From NCBI GenBank assembly GCA_037384445.1, contig JARRNY010000021.1:1-64000 (forward strand): a DNA stretch of 64,000 bases, in the 5' to 3' direction. Below are positions 1 to 8,498 of this stretch, piece after piece (the stretch's first letter is position 1; every line of letters begins with the position of its first letter). Made by a program: the position numbers and the translations under genes. Under the pieces are notes generated by a model. That model ran no database searches. It was not told the origin of the DNA and worked only from the letters and a program-made list of their open reading frames with translations. The DNA comes from Thiodiazotropha sp037384445 (GTDB lineage: Bacteria > Pseudomonadota > Gammaproteobacteria > Chromatiales > Chromatiaceae).

Positions 1-624
1 GCCATCATCGCCAACCGCTACCGCACCATGCAGGGGCTCTTCAAGGCCAACTGTCCGATCAACCACGGATCCCTCGCCTCGACCCTGGTGGCCAACGAGA
101 GCACGCGCAACAGCCTGCCGAAGTTCATCAACAACATACTCATCCTGACCGGCGTCTTCGGCACCATCGTCTCTCTTTCGATTGCGCTCATCGGCGCCTC
201 CGACCTGCTCTCCACCTCGGTCAACGTGGGCGGCATGGGGATGGTGGTGCACGGTATGTCCACCGCGCTCTCCACCACCATCACCGCCATCGTCTGCTTC
301 ATATTCTTTGGTTATTTCAACCTCAAACTGGGCGATGTACAGACCAATCTGATCAGCGCGGTGGAACAGGTCACCGTCAACGAACTGCTACCCCGCTTCC
401 AGGTACAGACCGACAGCGCCCTGTATGAATTCACCAGCCTGGTACGCTCGCTGCAGGGGCTGGTGACCCAGATGAAGAGCTCGCAGGAGGGCATGGAAGC
501 AGTCGAGCAGCGCGTACTCACCACGCTGCAGAGTTACCAGGAGCAGAGTGAAGCAATGCATGAGGATATGGCCGAAATCAAGCACATCCTCAAAGTCGGC
601 TTCCGTCTGCATGAGGACAATTGA
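1..624 (+). CDS. MotA/TolQ/ExbB-like proton channel subunit, 5'-truncated
   Basis: The frame is open from base 1, so the start lies outside the window; 207 residues are visible. A hydrophobic segment (about residues 41-65, containing GVFGTIVSL) and a second one (about 86-106, containing GMSTALSTTITA) match the last two helices of MotA/TolQ/ExbB channel subunits, whose Gly/Thr-rich helices line the proton path. A charged, Gln/Glu-rich tail of about 90 residues follows and is probably coiled coil. The stop TGA shares its last base with the ATG of the next gene, so the two are translationally coupled. The next product looks like the ExbD/MotB-type partner, so the pair would form an inner-membrane, proton-driven stator. 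What it drives is unknown. A ZorA-like role is possible but not shown. Confidence 0.8.
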   Translation, partial: AIIANRYRTMQGLFKANCPINHGSLASTLVANESTRNSLPKFINNILILTGVFGTIVSLSIALIGASDLLSTSVNVGGMGMVVHGMSTALSTTITAIVCFIFFGYFNLKLGDVQTNLISAVEQVTVNELLPRFQVQTDSALYEFTSLVRSLQGLVTQMKSSQEGMEAVEQRVLTTLQSYQEQSEAMHEDMAEIKHILKVGFRLHEDN

Positions 625-1583
625 TGGACGGCGGTTTCATCGATCTGCGCCTCAACCAGGGCGACGGCAAGGGGGAGGACAGTTTCTGGCCCTCCTTCAC
701 CGACATCATGACCGTGATCGTGATGATCTTCATGCTGGCCATGGTCATTCTGTTGTTGCGCAATATGGAACTGCTCAGCCAGCTACGTTCCACCATGGAG
801 GCAAAGCAGCAGGCGGCGGAACTGGCGCGCACCACCGGCGAGGAGAATGCCACCCTGGAGGAGAAGCTGATCGCGCGCGAGTATGAGCTCTCCATGCTGC
901 GCATGCAGCAGATGCGCATGGAGGAGAATGCGGAGCAGCAGGAAGCCGCCATTGCCAGCCAGCGCCATCAGATCAATACCCTCAGCCGGGAAAAAGATCA
1001 GCTCAACACCCAGATCACACGCTTGAGCCGGGAGAGCGAGCAGTTGACCAGCCAGCTGAGCCTGGCCAACCGCAACGTGGAGCGGCTGACTGGCGATCTT
1101 GACCAGACCCGGCAACAGCAGGCTCTGACCCAGGCCGATCTGGAGGCCCTGCGGCGCTCCTACAGCGAGCAGGAGGCCGCCCTGCTGGCGGCCCTCGCCA
1201 GCAACGAGTCCGCCACCCGGGAACTGGCCGACCTGAAGACCGATTTCTCCGATCTGAAGATCAAATACGACAAACTGGTCCGCCCGGCCCGCACGCCCAA
1301 AGGCAAGACCGTGGTGGAGGTGCGCTATTCCAAGGTTGGCGGCAAATACCGTATCGATTACCGGGCTCCCGGAGACCAGGGCTTTCAGAGTATTTCCCGT
1401 AAAAATCTCGACCGTAAGCTGACGGCGCTGAAAAATCGGGATAACAATCTCTATATCAAAGTCATACTGCCTAAAGACAGCGGCCTCTCCTACAGCGAGG
1501 CTTGGTCTTTCACCAATCACCTGCACAAAAATTACGACTATTATTTCCAAGAGGAAGCACAGAAAGAGCGCGTTGTGCAGTAG
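624..1583 (+). CDS. ExbD/MotB-like membrane protein with long coiled coil
   Basis: 319 residues starting at the ATG that overlaps the previous stop by one base. A short cytoplasmic lead precedes one transmembrane helix (about residues 24-46). In SFTDIMTVIVMIFML the Asp at about residue 27 lies where ExbD, TolR and MotB carry their proton-binding Asp. After the helix comes a long Glu/Gln/Arg-rich coiled coil (about 55-225) and a basic, beta-rich C-terminal domain of about 90 residues (contains GKTVVEVRYSKVGGKYRIDY). I see no OmpA/peptidoglycan-binding signature there. Together with the upstream ExbB-like subunit it should form a proton-powered complex with an unusual periplasmic arm. The product name is inferred from architecture and from the partner gene. 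Confidence 0.75.
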   Translation: MDGGFIDLRLNQGDGKGEDSFWPSFTDIMTVIVMIFMLAMVILLLRNMELLSQLRSTMEAKQQAAELARTTGEENATLEEKLIAREYELSMLRMQQMRMEENAEQQEAAIASQRHQINTLSREKDQLNTQITRLSRESEQLTSQLSLANRNVERLTGDLDQTRQQQALTQADLEALRRSYSEQEAALLAALASNESATRELADLKTDFSDLKIKYDKLVRPARTPKGKTVVEVRYSKVGGKYRIDYRAPGDQGFQSISRKNLDRKLTALKNRDNNLYIKVILPKDSGLSYSEAWSFTNHLHKNYDYYFQEEAQKERVVQ

Positions 1584-1661
1584 GCCTCTCCTGAAACTCA
1601 CCAGGGAATTAAATCGGCCCTCCCGAGTCGAAGGGATTGAGCTGAGATCAGGTGGTAGAGC

Positions 1662-2207
1662 ATGAAACACCCCATTGGAAAAACGACCACAGGCGTCAGT
1701 CTCCTGCTTATGCTGCTAGTAAGCGGATGCGCCTCCAATATCCCCGAACTCATCCGTAGCGCCCCGCCTGGCGACCTGCGAGTCGAAGAGGTGCAGCAGG
1801 AGAAGGATGCAAAGTATGCCGGCAGCGAAGTCCGCTGGGGCGGCAGCATCATCTCAGTGCGCAACGAGGCACAACAGACCCTCATCGAAGTCCTCTCACG
1901 CCCCCTGAGCAAGGATGGAAAACCCCAGGAGGAGAGTAAGAGCCGCGGCCGTTTCATTGCGCGCATTCCCGGCTTTCTCGAACCCGAGGAGTATCCCAAA
2001 GACCGCTTGTTGACCGTCACCGGCAAGGTCAATGAGGTCATCGAACAGTCGGTCGGCACCTATCCCTACCCCTACCCGGTTGTTGACGTGAAGGCGTATC
2101 ATCTGTGGCCCGAGGTAAAAAACTATCCACCTCACTACTATCACGATCCGTTTTATGATCCCTATTTCTATCCCTACCCTTACTGGCGAAGATACCCCTA
2201 CTGGTAA
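1662..2207 (+). CDS. Slp-family outer membrane lipoprotein (first copy)
   Basis: 181 residues with a lipoprotein signal peptide and a lipobox ending VSGC at about residue 23. The body contains the Slp-family core: VRWGGSIISV, then GRFIARIPGFLEPEEYPKDR. Slp proteins are starvation- or stress-induced outer-membrane lipoproteins of unknown biochemical function. The C-terminus is strikingly Tyr/Pro-rich (repeated PY and YPYP units in the last 35 residues). An AGGTGG Shine-Dalgarno-like site lies a few bases upstream of the ATG. Six bases separate it from the second Slp gene, so the two are almost certainly co-transcribed. Confidence 0.85.
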   Translation: MKHPIGKTTTGVSLLLMLLVSGCASNIPELIRSAPPGDLRVEEVQQEKDAKYAGSEVRWGGSIISVRNEAQQTLIEVLSRPLSKDGKPQEESKSRGRFIARIPGFLEPEEYPKDRLLTVTGKVNEVIEQSVGTYPYPYPVVDVKAYHLWPEVKNYPPHYYHDPFYDPYFYPYPYWRRYPYW

Positions 2208-2213
2208 ATCGAG

Positions 2214-2744
2214 ATGAAACCACTGATCGTCGTGCTTGCCGCACTGTTGCTAATCGGCCTCTCTGGCTGCGCCTCCACACCGAAGGTGGCTGAAAACGCA
2301 GAACGCGGCATCACCCCTGCCCAGGCCGCTTCGACAGAGCTGAGTGCTAACGCTAAGCCGCTGCAGTGGGGGGGCGTGATTGTCGAGACCAAAAACCTGT
2401 CCGATGCGACGGAGTTGCAGATCCTTGCCTATCCCCTCCAATCCAACGGGCGCCCCGACGTGTCGGCCTCCCCCACCGGACGTTTCATCGCCCAGCGTAG
2501 TGGCTACTTGGAGCCTGTCGATTATCAGAAGGGACGTCAGGTCACAGCAACCGGAAGCCTGTCGGAAAGACGTCAGGGACAGGTGGGCGAAGCCGACTAC
2601 ACATTCCCCGTACTGCTGGCCGATGAGCTGGTTCTGTGGCCGGAACAGAGCTCTCGCAAGGCCTCTCCACGGGTCAATTTCGGTCTCGGCGTCGGTTCCG
2701 GTGGCCGCTCCTGGGGTGGTGTCGGAATCGGCATCGGATTCTAA
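2214..2744 (+). CDS. Slp-family outer membrane lipoprotein (second copy)
   Basis: 176 residues with a lipoprotein signal peptide and lipobox LSGC at about residue 19. The Slp core is recognisable (LQWGGVIVETKNL, GRFIAQRSGYLEPVDYQKGR, then LWPEQ). It is a diverged paralogue of the gene just upstream and begins six bases after it, which points to tandem duplication. The C-terminus differs: the Tyr/Pro-rich tail is replaced by a Gly-rich tail (GLGVGSGGRSWGGVGIGIGF), a sequence often seen in glycine-zipper-like envelope proteins. Its biochemical role is unknown. Confidence 0.83.
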   Translation: MKPLIVVLAALLLIGLSGCASTPKVAENAERGITPAQAASTELSANAKPLQWGGVIVETKNLSDATELQILAYPLQSNGRPDVSASPTGRFIAQRSGYLEPVDYQKGRQVTATGSLSERRQGQVGEADYTFPVLLADELVLWPEQSSRKASPRVNFGLGVGSGGRSWGGVGIGIGF

Positions 2745-3008
2745 AGCGCTATCCAGCCAACCTCCCAAGGCCAATCGACAACATTCTGACACCATAAGCC
2801 CCCGGCAGAGGGCTCTCAGAGCGCGCTGACCTCACCCATCTCTCTGTAAAGATTCACCCTTTTCAGCCGATAGAGACTCAAGGATGCGTCAAAGCATCAG
2901 GCCTCGTCGAGGGAGAGAGGTCACTGCACGCGTTGACATCATCGGGTAGTAGGGTCGCAGTTTGACCGACCACTCAGTCCTATAAATCACCTGGAAATCA
3001 GCCTCATC

Positions 3009-3479
3009 ATGAGTGCCACAGGATATCGACAACAACTTCTCGGATTCTCCATCGCTGAGCTCATGCTGGCAATGGCAATTCTCGCTATCTTGGCCGCCAT
3101 TGCTATACCAGCCTACAAAGGATACGTACAAACGAGTGAAATGGGCGGGGCTGTACAGGAGATGAAACAGATCGAACTGGCGGTGGAAAACTACAAACTG
3201 GACACCGGCGCCTATCCCAACAGTCTGGCGGATATAGAGATCGATATGCTGGACCCTTGGGACAACCCCTATCAGTATCTACGCATAGAGGGCGCCGGGA
3301 ACAAAGCTAAGGGGCATCAACGCAAAGACCACAGTCTGGTTCCCATCAATTCCGACTTCGATCTCTACAGCATGGGCAAAGATGGAAAATCCTCCCCACC
3401 ACTGACCGCCGCCTCCAGCCAAGACGACATCGTGCGCGCCAATAATGGTGCCTACTACGGCTACGGCAGGGACTATTAA
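3009..3479 (+). CDS. Type II secretion-like pseudopilin (GspG-like)
   Basis: 156 residues with a class III signal: GFSIAELML, where prepilin peptidase would cut after Gly12 so that the mature protein starts with Phe13 and has Glu at +5. A single hydrophobic helix follows (about residues 14-33), then a small globular domain with the ENYKLDTGAYPNSLADI segment typical of GspG-type major pseudopilins. No other secretion or pilus gene is visible nearby. It may serve a system encoded elsewhere or be an orphan. It is followed within 5 bases by the GGDEF/EAL gene, so the two are probably transcribed together. Confidence 0.85.
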   Translation: MSATGYRQQLLGFSIAELMLAMAILAILAAIAIPAYKGYVQTSEMGGAVQEMKQIELAVENYKLDTGAYPNSLADIEIDMLDPWDNPYQYLRIEGAGNKAKGHQRKDHSLVPINSDFDLYSMGKDGKSSPPLTAASSQDDIVRANNGAYYGYGRDY

Positions 3480-3483
3480 GCCC

Positions 3484-6369
3484 ATGCTGTTGACCAGACG
3501 CATCCTCGCCAACCGGGTCTCCAAGCGCATTGTCCTGCTCTTTATCAGCGCTGCAATCATCCCTCTGCTTCTACTTGCCGGGCTCACCCTCTATCAGGTC
3601 AGAAGCCAGCTGGTGGAGCAGCACAGTAAAGAGATCCGGCTCTCCGCCAAGATGATCGGTATGGATATCTTCCAACGCCTGCAGTACACCAAGGATCAGC
3701 TGCAGCTGATCGCCGAGAGTCTGAGTGCGGGGTATCGGCCGGCCCTTACCAATCTCTCACGAGTCGACGCCACCACACATCCGCAGCCCATTGACTCGCT
3801 GTTTTTGCTCAGCAACCAGGGCCAAGTCTCGGCCCTGACCGGAGGCGCGGATATCGACGGGCCGGCGCTGATCAAGCAGGTTCATGAACAACGTATCCCT
3901 GGAAAGGCGATGCTGTTGCTCTCGACCGGCAGCGAAAATGGCCCCCGCCCCAGGCTCTATCTCTTCATACCTCTGCGTAGCGATGCGCCAATGGGAAGAC
4001 TGCTCGGCGCCCGTCTCCATATCCCGAGCCTGATCGACAATACCCAGCTTGATGTCCGCCGCGAGCTGATCTGTGTGCTCAACGAAAACGGCATCCCGAT
4101 CTACTGCAACAAACCCTATCAGATGCCCTGGCTGGCAGACCTGGCTGCCCGCACAAACAGCCTTAATACGCAGGAGTTCATCTGGTCTCCAAACGGAGAG
4201 CAGCGACTTTTCACCGCCTACTGGTCCCTGTTTCTGGCGCCCCACTACCAGACACAGAAATGGAGTGTGGCAGTTGCGCTGCCGAACCGGGTAGTCATGG
4301 CTTCGGTCTATCAGTTTCAGAAGATTTTTCTCCAGGTCGGCATCATCACCCTCTCTCTGGTGATCCTGTTGAGCATCATCGCCATTCGACGAAATATGGT
4401 GCCACTGGAGCAGCTACTGGAAGGCACACGGCGTCTCGCCAAAGGCGCCTTCAATACCCGGGTCGAGATCGATTCGAGGGACGAATTCGAGGAGCTGGGC
4501 CACGCCTTCAACGACATGACCATCAAGCTGGGCAACAGTTTCGACCAACAGGCGGGGCTGATCGATTTCAGCTACAAACTCCAACACGCAGGCATTCTGC
4601 ATAAGGCACTCCACATCACACTGGAGGCACTGCCCGACTTTGTCAGTGCCGAGGGGATTGCGGTGGTTCATCTTGAGCATTCCGGTGAGTTGGTACATAC
4701 AGAGTGTCTCTACAAACTCGGCAAGCACACCAGCGAATACAACGCCTCTTACTCCAGTGAGGAGATCAAGTGGCCACTCTCCCCCTGGAAGGGCAACGTC
4801 ACTACAGCCATCGAGCTGATACCTCTTATCGAGCGCCTGGGGTTCATGGCGGAGGCTGAGATCCAACTATTGCCGGCTCTGGTGAAGGACAAGGTCATCG
4901 CCTACGTGGTGCTCTACCAGCCAAAGCCGTTGAGAACAGGTATGGACCGCTTCTTTATCATGACCCAGTTCTGCGACATCCTCGCCTCCTCTCTCTCCAA
5001 CATCCGCTTGCATCAGCGTCTTGAGTACCAGGCCTATCACGACCCACTGACCCAGCTACCGAATCGCAGCCTGATCAAGCAGGAGACGGAAAAGGCCCTG
5101 CAACGAACCACAGAAAGTCCGCAGCAGCTGGCGCTCATGATCATGGACATCGACCGCTTCAAGATAATCAATGACTCCATGGGGCACGCAGCCGGTGATG
5201 AGCTTTTGAGGGAGCTCGCTGCACGCCTGAAGCAATTCACCAGTCGCCGGGACATCCTAAGCCGCTTTGCCGGCGACGAGTTCGTCTTCCTTTTCTCATC
5301 CAATGCTGATGACGACCTGAGACAACGCTTGCCGGATGTCATCGAGCGGCTCGACCGGGTCTTTCTCGACCCCTTCATTCTGGGCAATCGCCGAGTGCGT
5401 ATCACCGCCAGCAAGGGAATTGCTCTCTACCCAGGAGACGGCAACACCTTTCTCGACCTGCTGAAGAACGCCGATGCTGCCATGTACCAGGCAAAGCATC
5501 GAAAATCTGGAAGCTACGCCTTCTTCAGCAAAGCGCTGCAACTGAGCCTGGTGGAAGAGTTGGAGACGGAGCAGGACCTGATCGACGCTCTGACCCAGAA
5601 GACATTCGAGCTTCACTATCAGCCCTGCATCCACCTGCAAACCGGCCAGGTGCATGGAGCGGAAGCGCTGGTCCGCTGGCGCCACCCGAACAAGGGGTTG
5701 GTTATGCCTGCGCAGTTTATTCCCATCGCAGAATTGACCGGACTGATCGAGCCCATCGGCAATTGGGTACTGAAACAGGCCTGTGCGGATTTTCTTCAAT
5801 GGCAGGAAGCAGGGATTAGCCTCGACTATGTCTCCGTCAATGTCTCCACCGTACAGCTCAAGAATCCGGACTTCGTAAAGACCGTTCAACAGATTCTGCA
5901 GCAAATCCACATGCCGCCGGAGAAACTCGAACTTGAGATCACAGAGACCGCCTTCATCGAGGATTTCGACGAAAGTCTGCACAAGCTGCAACAGATCAGA
6001 CAGCTTGGAGTCAGAGTGGCAGTCGACGATTTCGGTACCGGCTACGCCTCGCTGAAATACCTCAAACAGCTACCGGCTGACCGTATCAAAATCGACCGTC
6101 TGTTCATCAAGGACCTGCCCGACAGCCCGAATGACATCGCCATTATCTCCTCGCTGATCACCCTCACCGATCAACTCGGCCTGGGTTTGGTGGCGGAGGG
6201 AATTGAGACCGAATCGCAGCAACAACATCTAATCGACGCGGGCATTCAATTCGCCCAGGGGTTCCTCATGAGTCGCCCGCTGCCGGAGCCTGAACTGCGC
6301 ACCTTCTGTCGGGCGCATGCCTCTTCACCTTTGACAGCGACCCGCCTGAGATCACCGGCGCAGAGTTGA
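3484..6369 (+). CDS. Membrane-bound GGDEF/EAL cyclic-di-GMP protein
   Basis: 961 residues from the ATG just after the pseudopilin stop; an in-frame ATG 39 bases earlier lies inside the pseudopilin gene. Order: transmembrane helix (about 15-37), periplasmic sensor region to about 270, second helix (about 280-305), HAMP, a GAF-like region (about 370-510), GGDEF domain, EAL domain. The GGDEF signature reads AGDEF (about 596-600), and the position three before the usual I-site Asp is Ser rather than Arg, so product inhibition is unlikely to be canonical. The metal site DIDRFKIIND is kept. The EAL domain is intact: EALVRW from 727, ELEITETAF and DDFGTGYASLKYL. It is probably a phosphodiesterase whose GGDEF domain binds GTP, although cyclase activity cannot be excluded. 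Confidence 0.9.
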   Translation: MLLTRRILANRVSKRIVLLFISAAIIPLLLLAGLTLYQVRSQLVEQHSKEIRLSAKMIGMDIFQRLQYTKDQLQLIAESLSAGYRPALTNLSRVDATTHPQPIDSLFLLSNQGQVSALTGGADIDGPALIKQVHEQRIPGKAMLLLSTGSENGPRPRLYLFIPLRSDAPMGRLLGARLHIPSLIDNTQLDVRRELICVLNENGIPIYCNKPYQMPWLADLAARTNSLNTQEFIWSPNGEQRLFTAYWSLFLAPHYQTQKWSVAVALPNRVVMASVYQFQKIFLQVGIITLSLVILLSIIAIRRNMVPLEQLLEGTRRLAKGAFNTRVEIDSRDEFEELGHAFNDMTIKLGNSFDQQAGLIDFSYKLQHAGILHKALHITLEALPDFVSAEGIAVVHLEHSGELVHTECLYKLGKHTSEYNASYSSEEIKWPLSPWKGNVTTAIELIPLIERLGFMAEAEIQLLPALVKDKVIAYVVLYQPKPLRTGMDRFFIMTQFCDILASSLSNIRLHQRLEYQAYHDPLTQLPNRSLIKQETEKALQRTTESPQQLALMIMDIDRFKIINDSMGHAAGDELLRELAARLKQFTSRRDILSRFAGDEFVFLFSSNADDDLRQRLPDVIERLDRVFLDPFILGNRRVRITASKGIALYPGDGNTFLDLLKNADAAMYQAKHRKSGSYAFFSKALQLSLVEELETEQDLIDALTQKTFELHYQPCIHLQTGQVHGAEALVRWRHPNKGLVMPAQFIPIAELTGLIEPIGNWVLKQACADFLQWQEAGISLDYVSVNVSTVQLKNPDFVKTVQQILQQIHMPPEKLELEITETAFIEDFDESLHKLQQIRQLGVRVAVDDFGTGYASLKYLKQLPADRIKIDRLFIKDLPDSPNDIAIISSLITLTDQLGLGLVAEGIETESQQQHLIDAGIQFAQGFLMSRPLPEPELRTFCRAHASSPLTATRLRSPAQS

Positions 6370-6376
6370 GCGGTTC

Positions 6377-6507
6377 GTTCAACCTAAAAAGATCAGTTGG
6401 ACAGCGTGATTCACCCAGCAGTTGACCATGAGCATCGAAGCTATTTTCTTCAAAATCAGTAATCTGCTATTAGGATCGAGCGGTCAACTGATTTTTTTAG
6501 GTTCAAC
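6377..6507. repeat. 131-bp element bounded by 25-bp inverted repeats
   Basis: The left arm (6377-6402) and right arm (6483-6507) are imperfect reverse complements over about 25 bases, with shared core GTTCAACCTAAAAA and CAGTTG/CAACTG. About 80 bases of AT-rich sequence lie between them. It sits between the convergent GGDEF/EAL and tsaB genes. The length and terminal-repeat layout resemble a MITE or REP-like unit. The arms could also act as a bidirectional terminator, but the spacer is long for that. No ORF is inside. Confidence 0.55.
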
Positions 6508-6516
6508 TGCTGACTT

Positions 6517-7200
6517 TCAGCGATTGGCTTTTTTCGCCACCTGGTTGCGCAGATAGACCGGCAACGCTGTCTCAGGCGCCACCGCCAATCCCTGGTCGAA
6601 TGCCGATGCGGCCAACTGGGCCACATCGAAGGCGCTGCAAAACATCTCTGCCTGATAGCCCAGCAGCTCCTCACCGAGCCGTTCGGCCAGTACCTTGCCA
6701 GAAACCGACCAGCCCGAGCCGACACCATACCAGTCACCGTCCAGGGGCAGGCGCACACGCTCCGCCGTCGCTACCTCCTCATCGATCACCAGCCGGACCA
6801 GACCATCATCGCCTATCCGGTAAGCAGCCCAATAAAGTTCGCCCATGCGGGCATCATAGGCGGGCAACAGGCTGGGTTCGCCTTTCTGGCGGTAAGCACG
6901 CTGCGCCAAAGCGGCCAGAGTTGAGACCGGCACCACCGGCAGGTCGGCAGCGAAAGCAGCCCCCTGCACGATGCCGGTGGCGATACGCACACCGGTGAAA
7001 GAGCCCGGACCACGGCCAAAGGCCATGGCATCGAGTTGATTCGGCTTCAGTTCCGCCTCTGCCAGCAGTTCATCCATCATCGACAGAATCAGCTCGCTGT
7101 GACCACGGGGTTTGATGGCATAACGCAGCTCGATATCACCATCGATCAAAAGTGCGGCAGAACAGGCCTCAGTGGCGGTTTCGATGGCAAGCAACTTCAT
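6517..7200 (-). CDS. tsaB: tRNA threonylcarbamoyladenosine biosynthesis protein TsaB
   Basis: 227 residues from the ATG giving MKLLAIETATEACSAALL; the frame extends 11 codons further, but that extension is not family-like. The ASKHA-fold start (LAIETAT), GHSELILSMMDELL and the AFGRGPGSFTGVRIA stretch are hallmarks of TsaB/YeaZ. TsaB is the non-catalytic partner that holds TsaD in the complex (with TsaE) that makes N6-threonylcarbamoyladenosine at position 37 of ANN-decoding tRNAs. It acts in the cytoplasm and is usually essential. It is transcribed alone, convergent with the GGDEF/EAL gene. Confidence 0.93.
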   Translation of the reverse strand: MKLLAIETATEACSAALLIDGDIELRYAIKPRGHSELILSMMDELLAEAELKPNQLDAMAFGRGPGSFTGVRIATGIVQGAAFAADLPVVPVSTLAALAQRAYRQKGEPSLLPAYDARMGELYWAAYRIGDDGLVRLVIDEEVATAERVRLPLDGDWYGVGSGWSVSGKVLAERLGEELLGYQAEMFCSAFDVAQLAASAFDQGLAVAPETALPVYLRNQVAKKANR

Positions 7201-7304
7201 TCGTGTCGGACCTTCCAGGCAGCAGAGGGCCAAGGTTATCAGATATCAGTCAGGGATCCTGCAGCCGAGTAACGTCTTCGGCTCAAGGCGAAGCAATTGC
7301 CGAT

Positions 7305-7346
7305 TAACCCTACCATCGGGAGATTTAACAAAAAAAGGTAGGGTTA
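7305..7346. repeat. 10-bp perfect stem-loop
   Basis: TAACCCTACC (7305-7314) pairs perfectly with GGTAGGGTTA (7337-7346) across a 22-base loop containing an A-run. It lies between tsaB and the PEP-CTERM gene. Its role is unknown; it may be a weak transcript barrier or an operator pair. Confidence 0.5.
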
Positions 7347-7528
7347 TTGTGTAGCCCATCGTGGACAGATCCCGAATTAAATGCCGAATACTGGCCTAAC
7401 TACCTGTAAATATTGATTATTAAATTAACCACTAAGATTTCGGGATTTTTTACACTGAGCCCACAGGCACTACCAAATCCATTGCAGAACAAACTTATCT
7501 TATTGTTTTAATTAATAATATATCCAGT

Positions 7529-7544
7529 TGGCACAGACTCTGCA
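7529..7544 (+). promoter_or_regulatory. Sigma-54 (RpoN) -24/-12 promoter
   Basis: TGGCACAGACTCTGCA matches the RpoN consensus TGGCAC-N5-TTGCA at all but one position, with correct GG-GC spacing. It ends 46 bases before the chosen GTG start of the PEP-CTERM gene. PEP-CTERM/exosortase systems are known to be commonly controlled by RpoN with the PrsK/PrsR two-component pair, which fits. The PrsR site itself is not identified. Confidence 0.75.
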
Positions 7545-7590
7545 CTAATAGGGCCATGTGAAAAACGGAAACCCCCATGGAGGAAACACT

Positions 7591-8322
7591 GTGGCTTTAA
7601 AGAAACTCTTTCTCGTAGCCGGCATGCTGGCCGTCAGCGCCATCGGCACCTCGGCCCAAGCGGCCCTCATGACGACGGGCGATTCGGTCGCCTTCAGCTT
7701 CGCCAGCTATGACAACCTCATCGATAGAAATCCGGGTCTGGATGCAGCCGGCAAACACATTTTCAGTAAAAACGTTCAGCGTCAGAATCTCTCGCTGAAC
7801 CGTTTCGACGCCAGCCTCGGCACGCTGACACAAGTGGACATCTGGTTTGATTCCGCATGGTCGCTGGGCTCGAGCGTCGACTCGGTCGACCCACGGGGTA
7901 ATAAAAGGGCTTCAGCTAAAGGACGCTCTGCCAGCAAGCAGCGGGTCCAGCTGCTCGATCCCAACAAAGAGGTGGCAGCCAACAACGAAGTGCTCTGGTC
8001 TACCTGTAATGACAAACCGAGTTGCACCGCCAGCTCACTGACCAGCGGCGTCTTCAGCTCAAGCTTCGATCTTGGCGCCTTTTCTCTGGCCGACTTCATC
8101 GGTAGCGATGCTCTGGATTTTCGTGTTATACGTCGACTCGAATCCGACCTGAGAGTTTGCGGACCTTATGATTTCTGCTCGCACAAAAATTCAGACAACG
8201 CCTGGTCCGGCAATATCTACGTCAGCTACACCTACGACGTTCCCGAACCCTCCACCTTGGCCCTGTTGGGACTGGGTCTGGCAGGTCTCGGCTCCAGCCG
8301 GATACGTCGACGTAAAAGCTGA
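7591..8322 (+). CDS. PEP-CTERM sorting-signal protein, exported
   Basis: 243 residues from GTG 7591, which has a strong ATGGAGGAA ribosome site five bases upstream; a GTG at 7558 is in frame but lies upstream of that site. A signal peptide ends at about residue 25 (TSAQA). The C-terminus carries the PEP-CTERM signal VPEPSTLALLGLGLAGLG followed by a basic RIRRRK tail, recognised by an exosortase (EpsH-type) that processes surface proteins in exopolysaccharide-producing bacteria. The body shows no catalytic motif; two CxxxxxC pairs are present. The exosortase is not in this window. Expression is probably RpoN-dependent. Confidence 0.9.
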   Translation: MALKKLFLVAGMLAVSAIGTSAQAALMTTGDSVAFSFASYDNLIDRNPGLDAAGKHIFSKNVQRQNLSLNRFDASLGTLTQVDIWFDSAWSLGSSVDSVDPRGNKRASAKGRSASKQRVQLLDPNKEVAANNEVLWSTCNDKPSCTASSLTSGVFSSSFDLGAFSLADFIGSDALDFRVIRRLESDLRVCGPYDFCSHKNSDNAWSGNIYVSYTYDVPEPSTLALLGLGLAGLGSSRIRRRKS

Positions 8323-8352
8323 CTCCTGATCAAACGACCACTCCTCGCTTTG

Positions 8353-8377
8353 ACACCCGCTTCGGCGGGTGTTTTTT
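8353..8377 (+). terminator. Rho-independent terminator after PEP-CTERM gene
   Basis: ACACCCGC-TTCG-GCGGGTGT is a perfect 8-bp stem with a UUCG tetraloop, followed by a T-run. It lies 30 bases after the stop codon. Confidence 0.93.
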
Positions 8378-8498
8378 ATTGCCAGGGAAATAAAGAGATA
8401 GCCGATGCTGAAAACCCGGCAGGGGATCGATCGTCAGGCCGGCTCATCGGGGCTCGGCAGCAAACAGCCATCTGCCACCTAGGCGCAAATTCAACAAC

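Larger units (their letters stand above)
7201..7590. other. 390-base intergenic region between divergent tsaB and PEP-CTERM genes
   Basis: This gap holds a perfect 10-bp inverted repeat (7305-7346), a long AT-rich tract (about 7380-7525) and a sigma-54-type promoter (7529-7544). A GTG at 7558 is in frame with the PEP-CTERM gene, but the better start is 7591. I see no further gene. Confidence 0.7.

Noticed and set aside
1..1583. Zorya (ZorAB) phage defence system
   Set aside because: The first two components are similar in outline, but no ZorC/D/E gene follows; Slp lipoproteins come next. Kept only as a possible relation.
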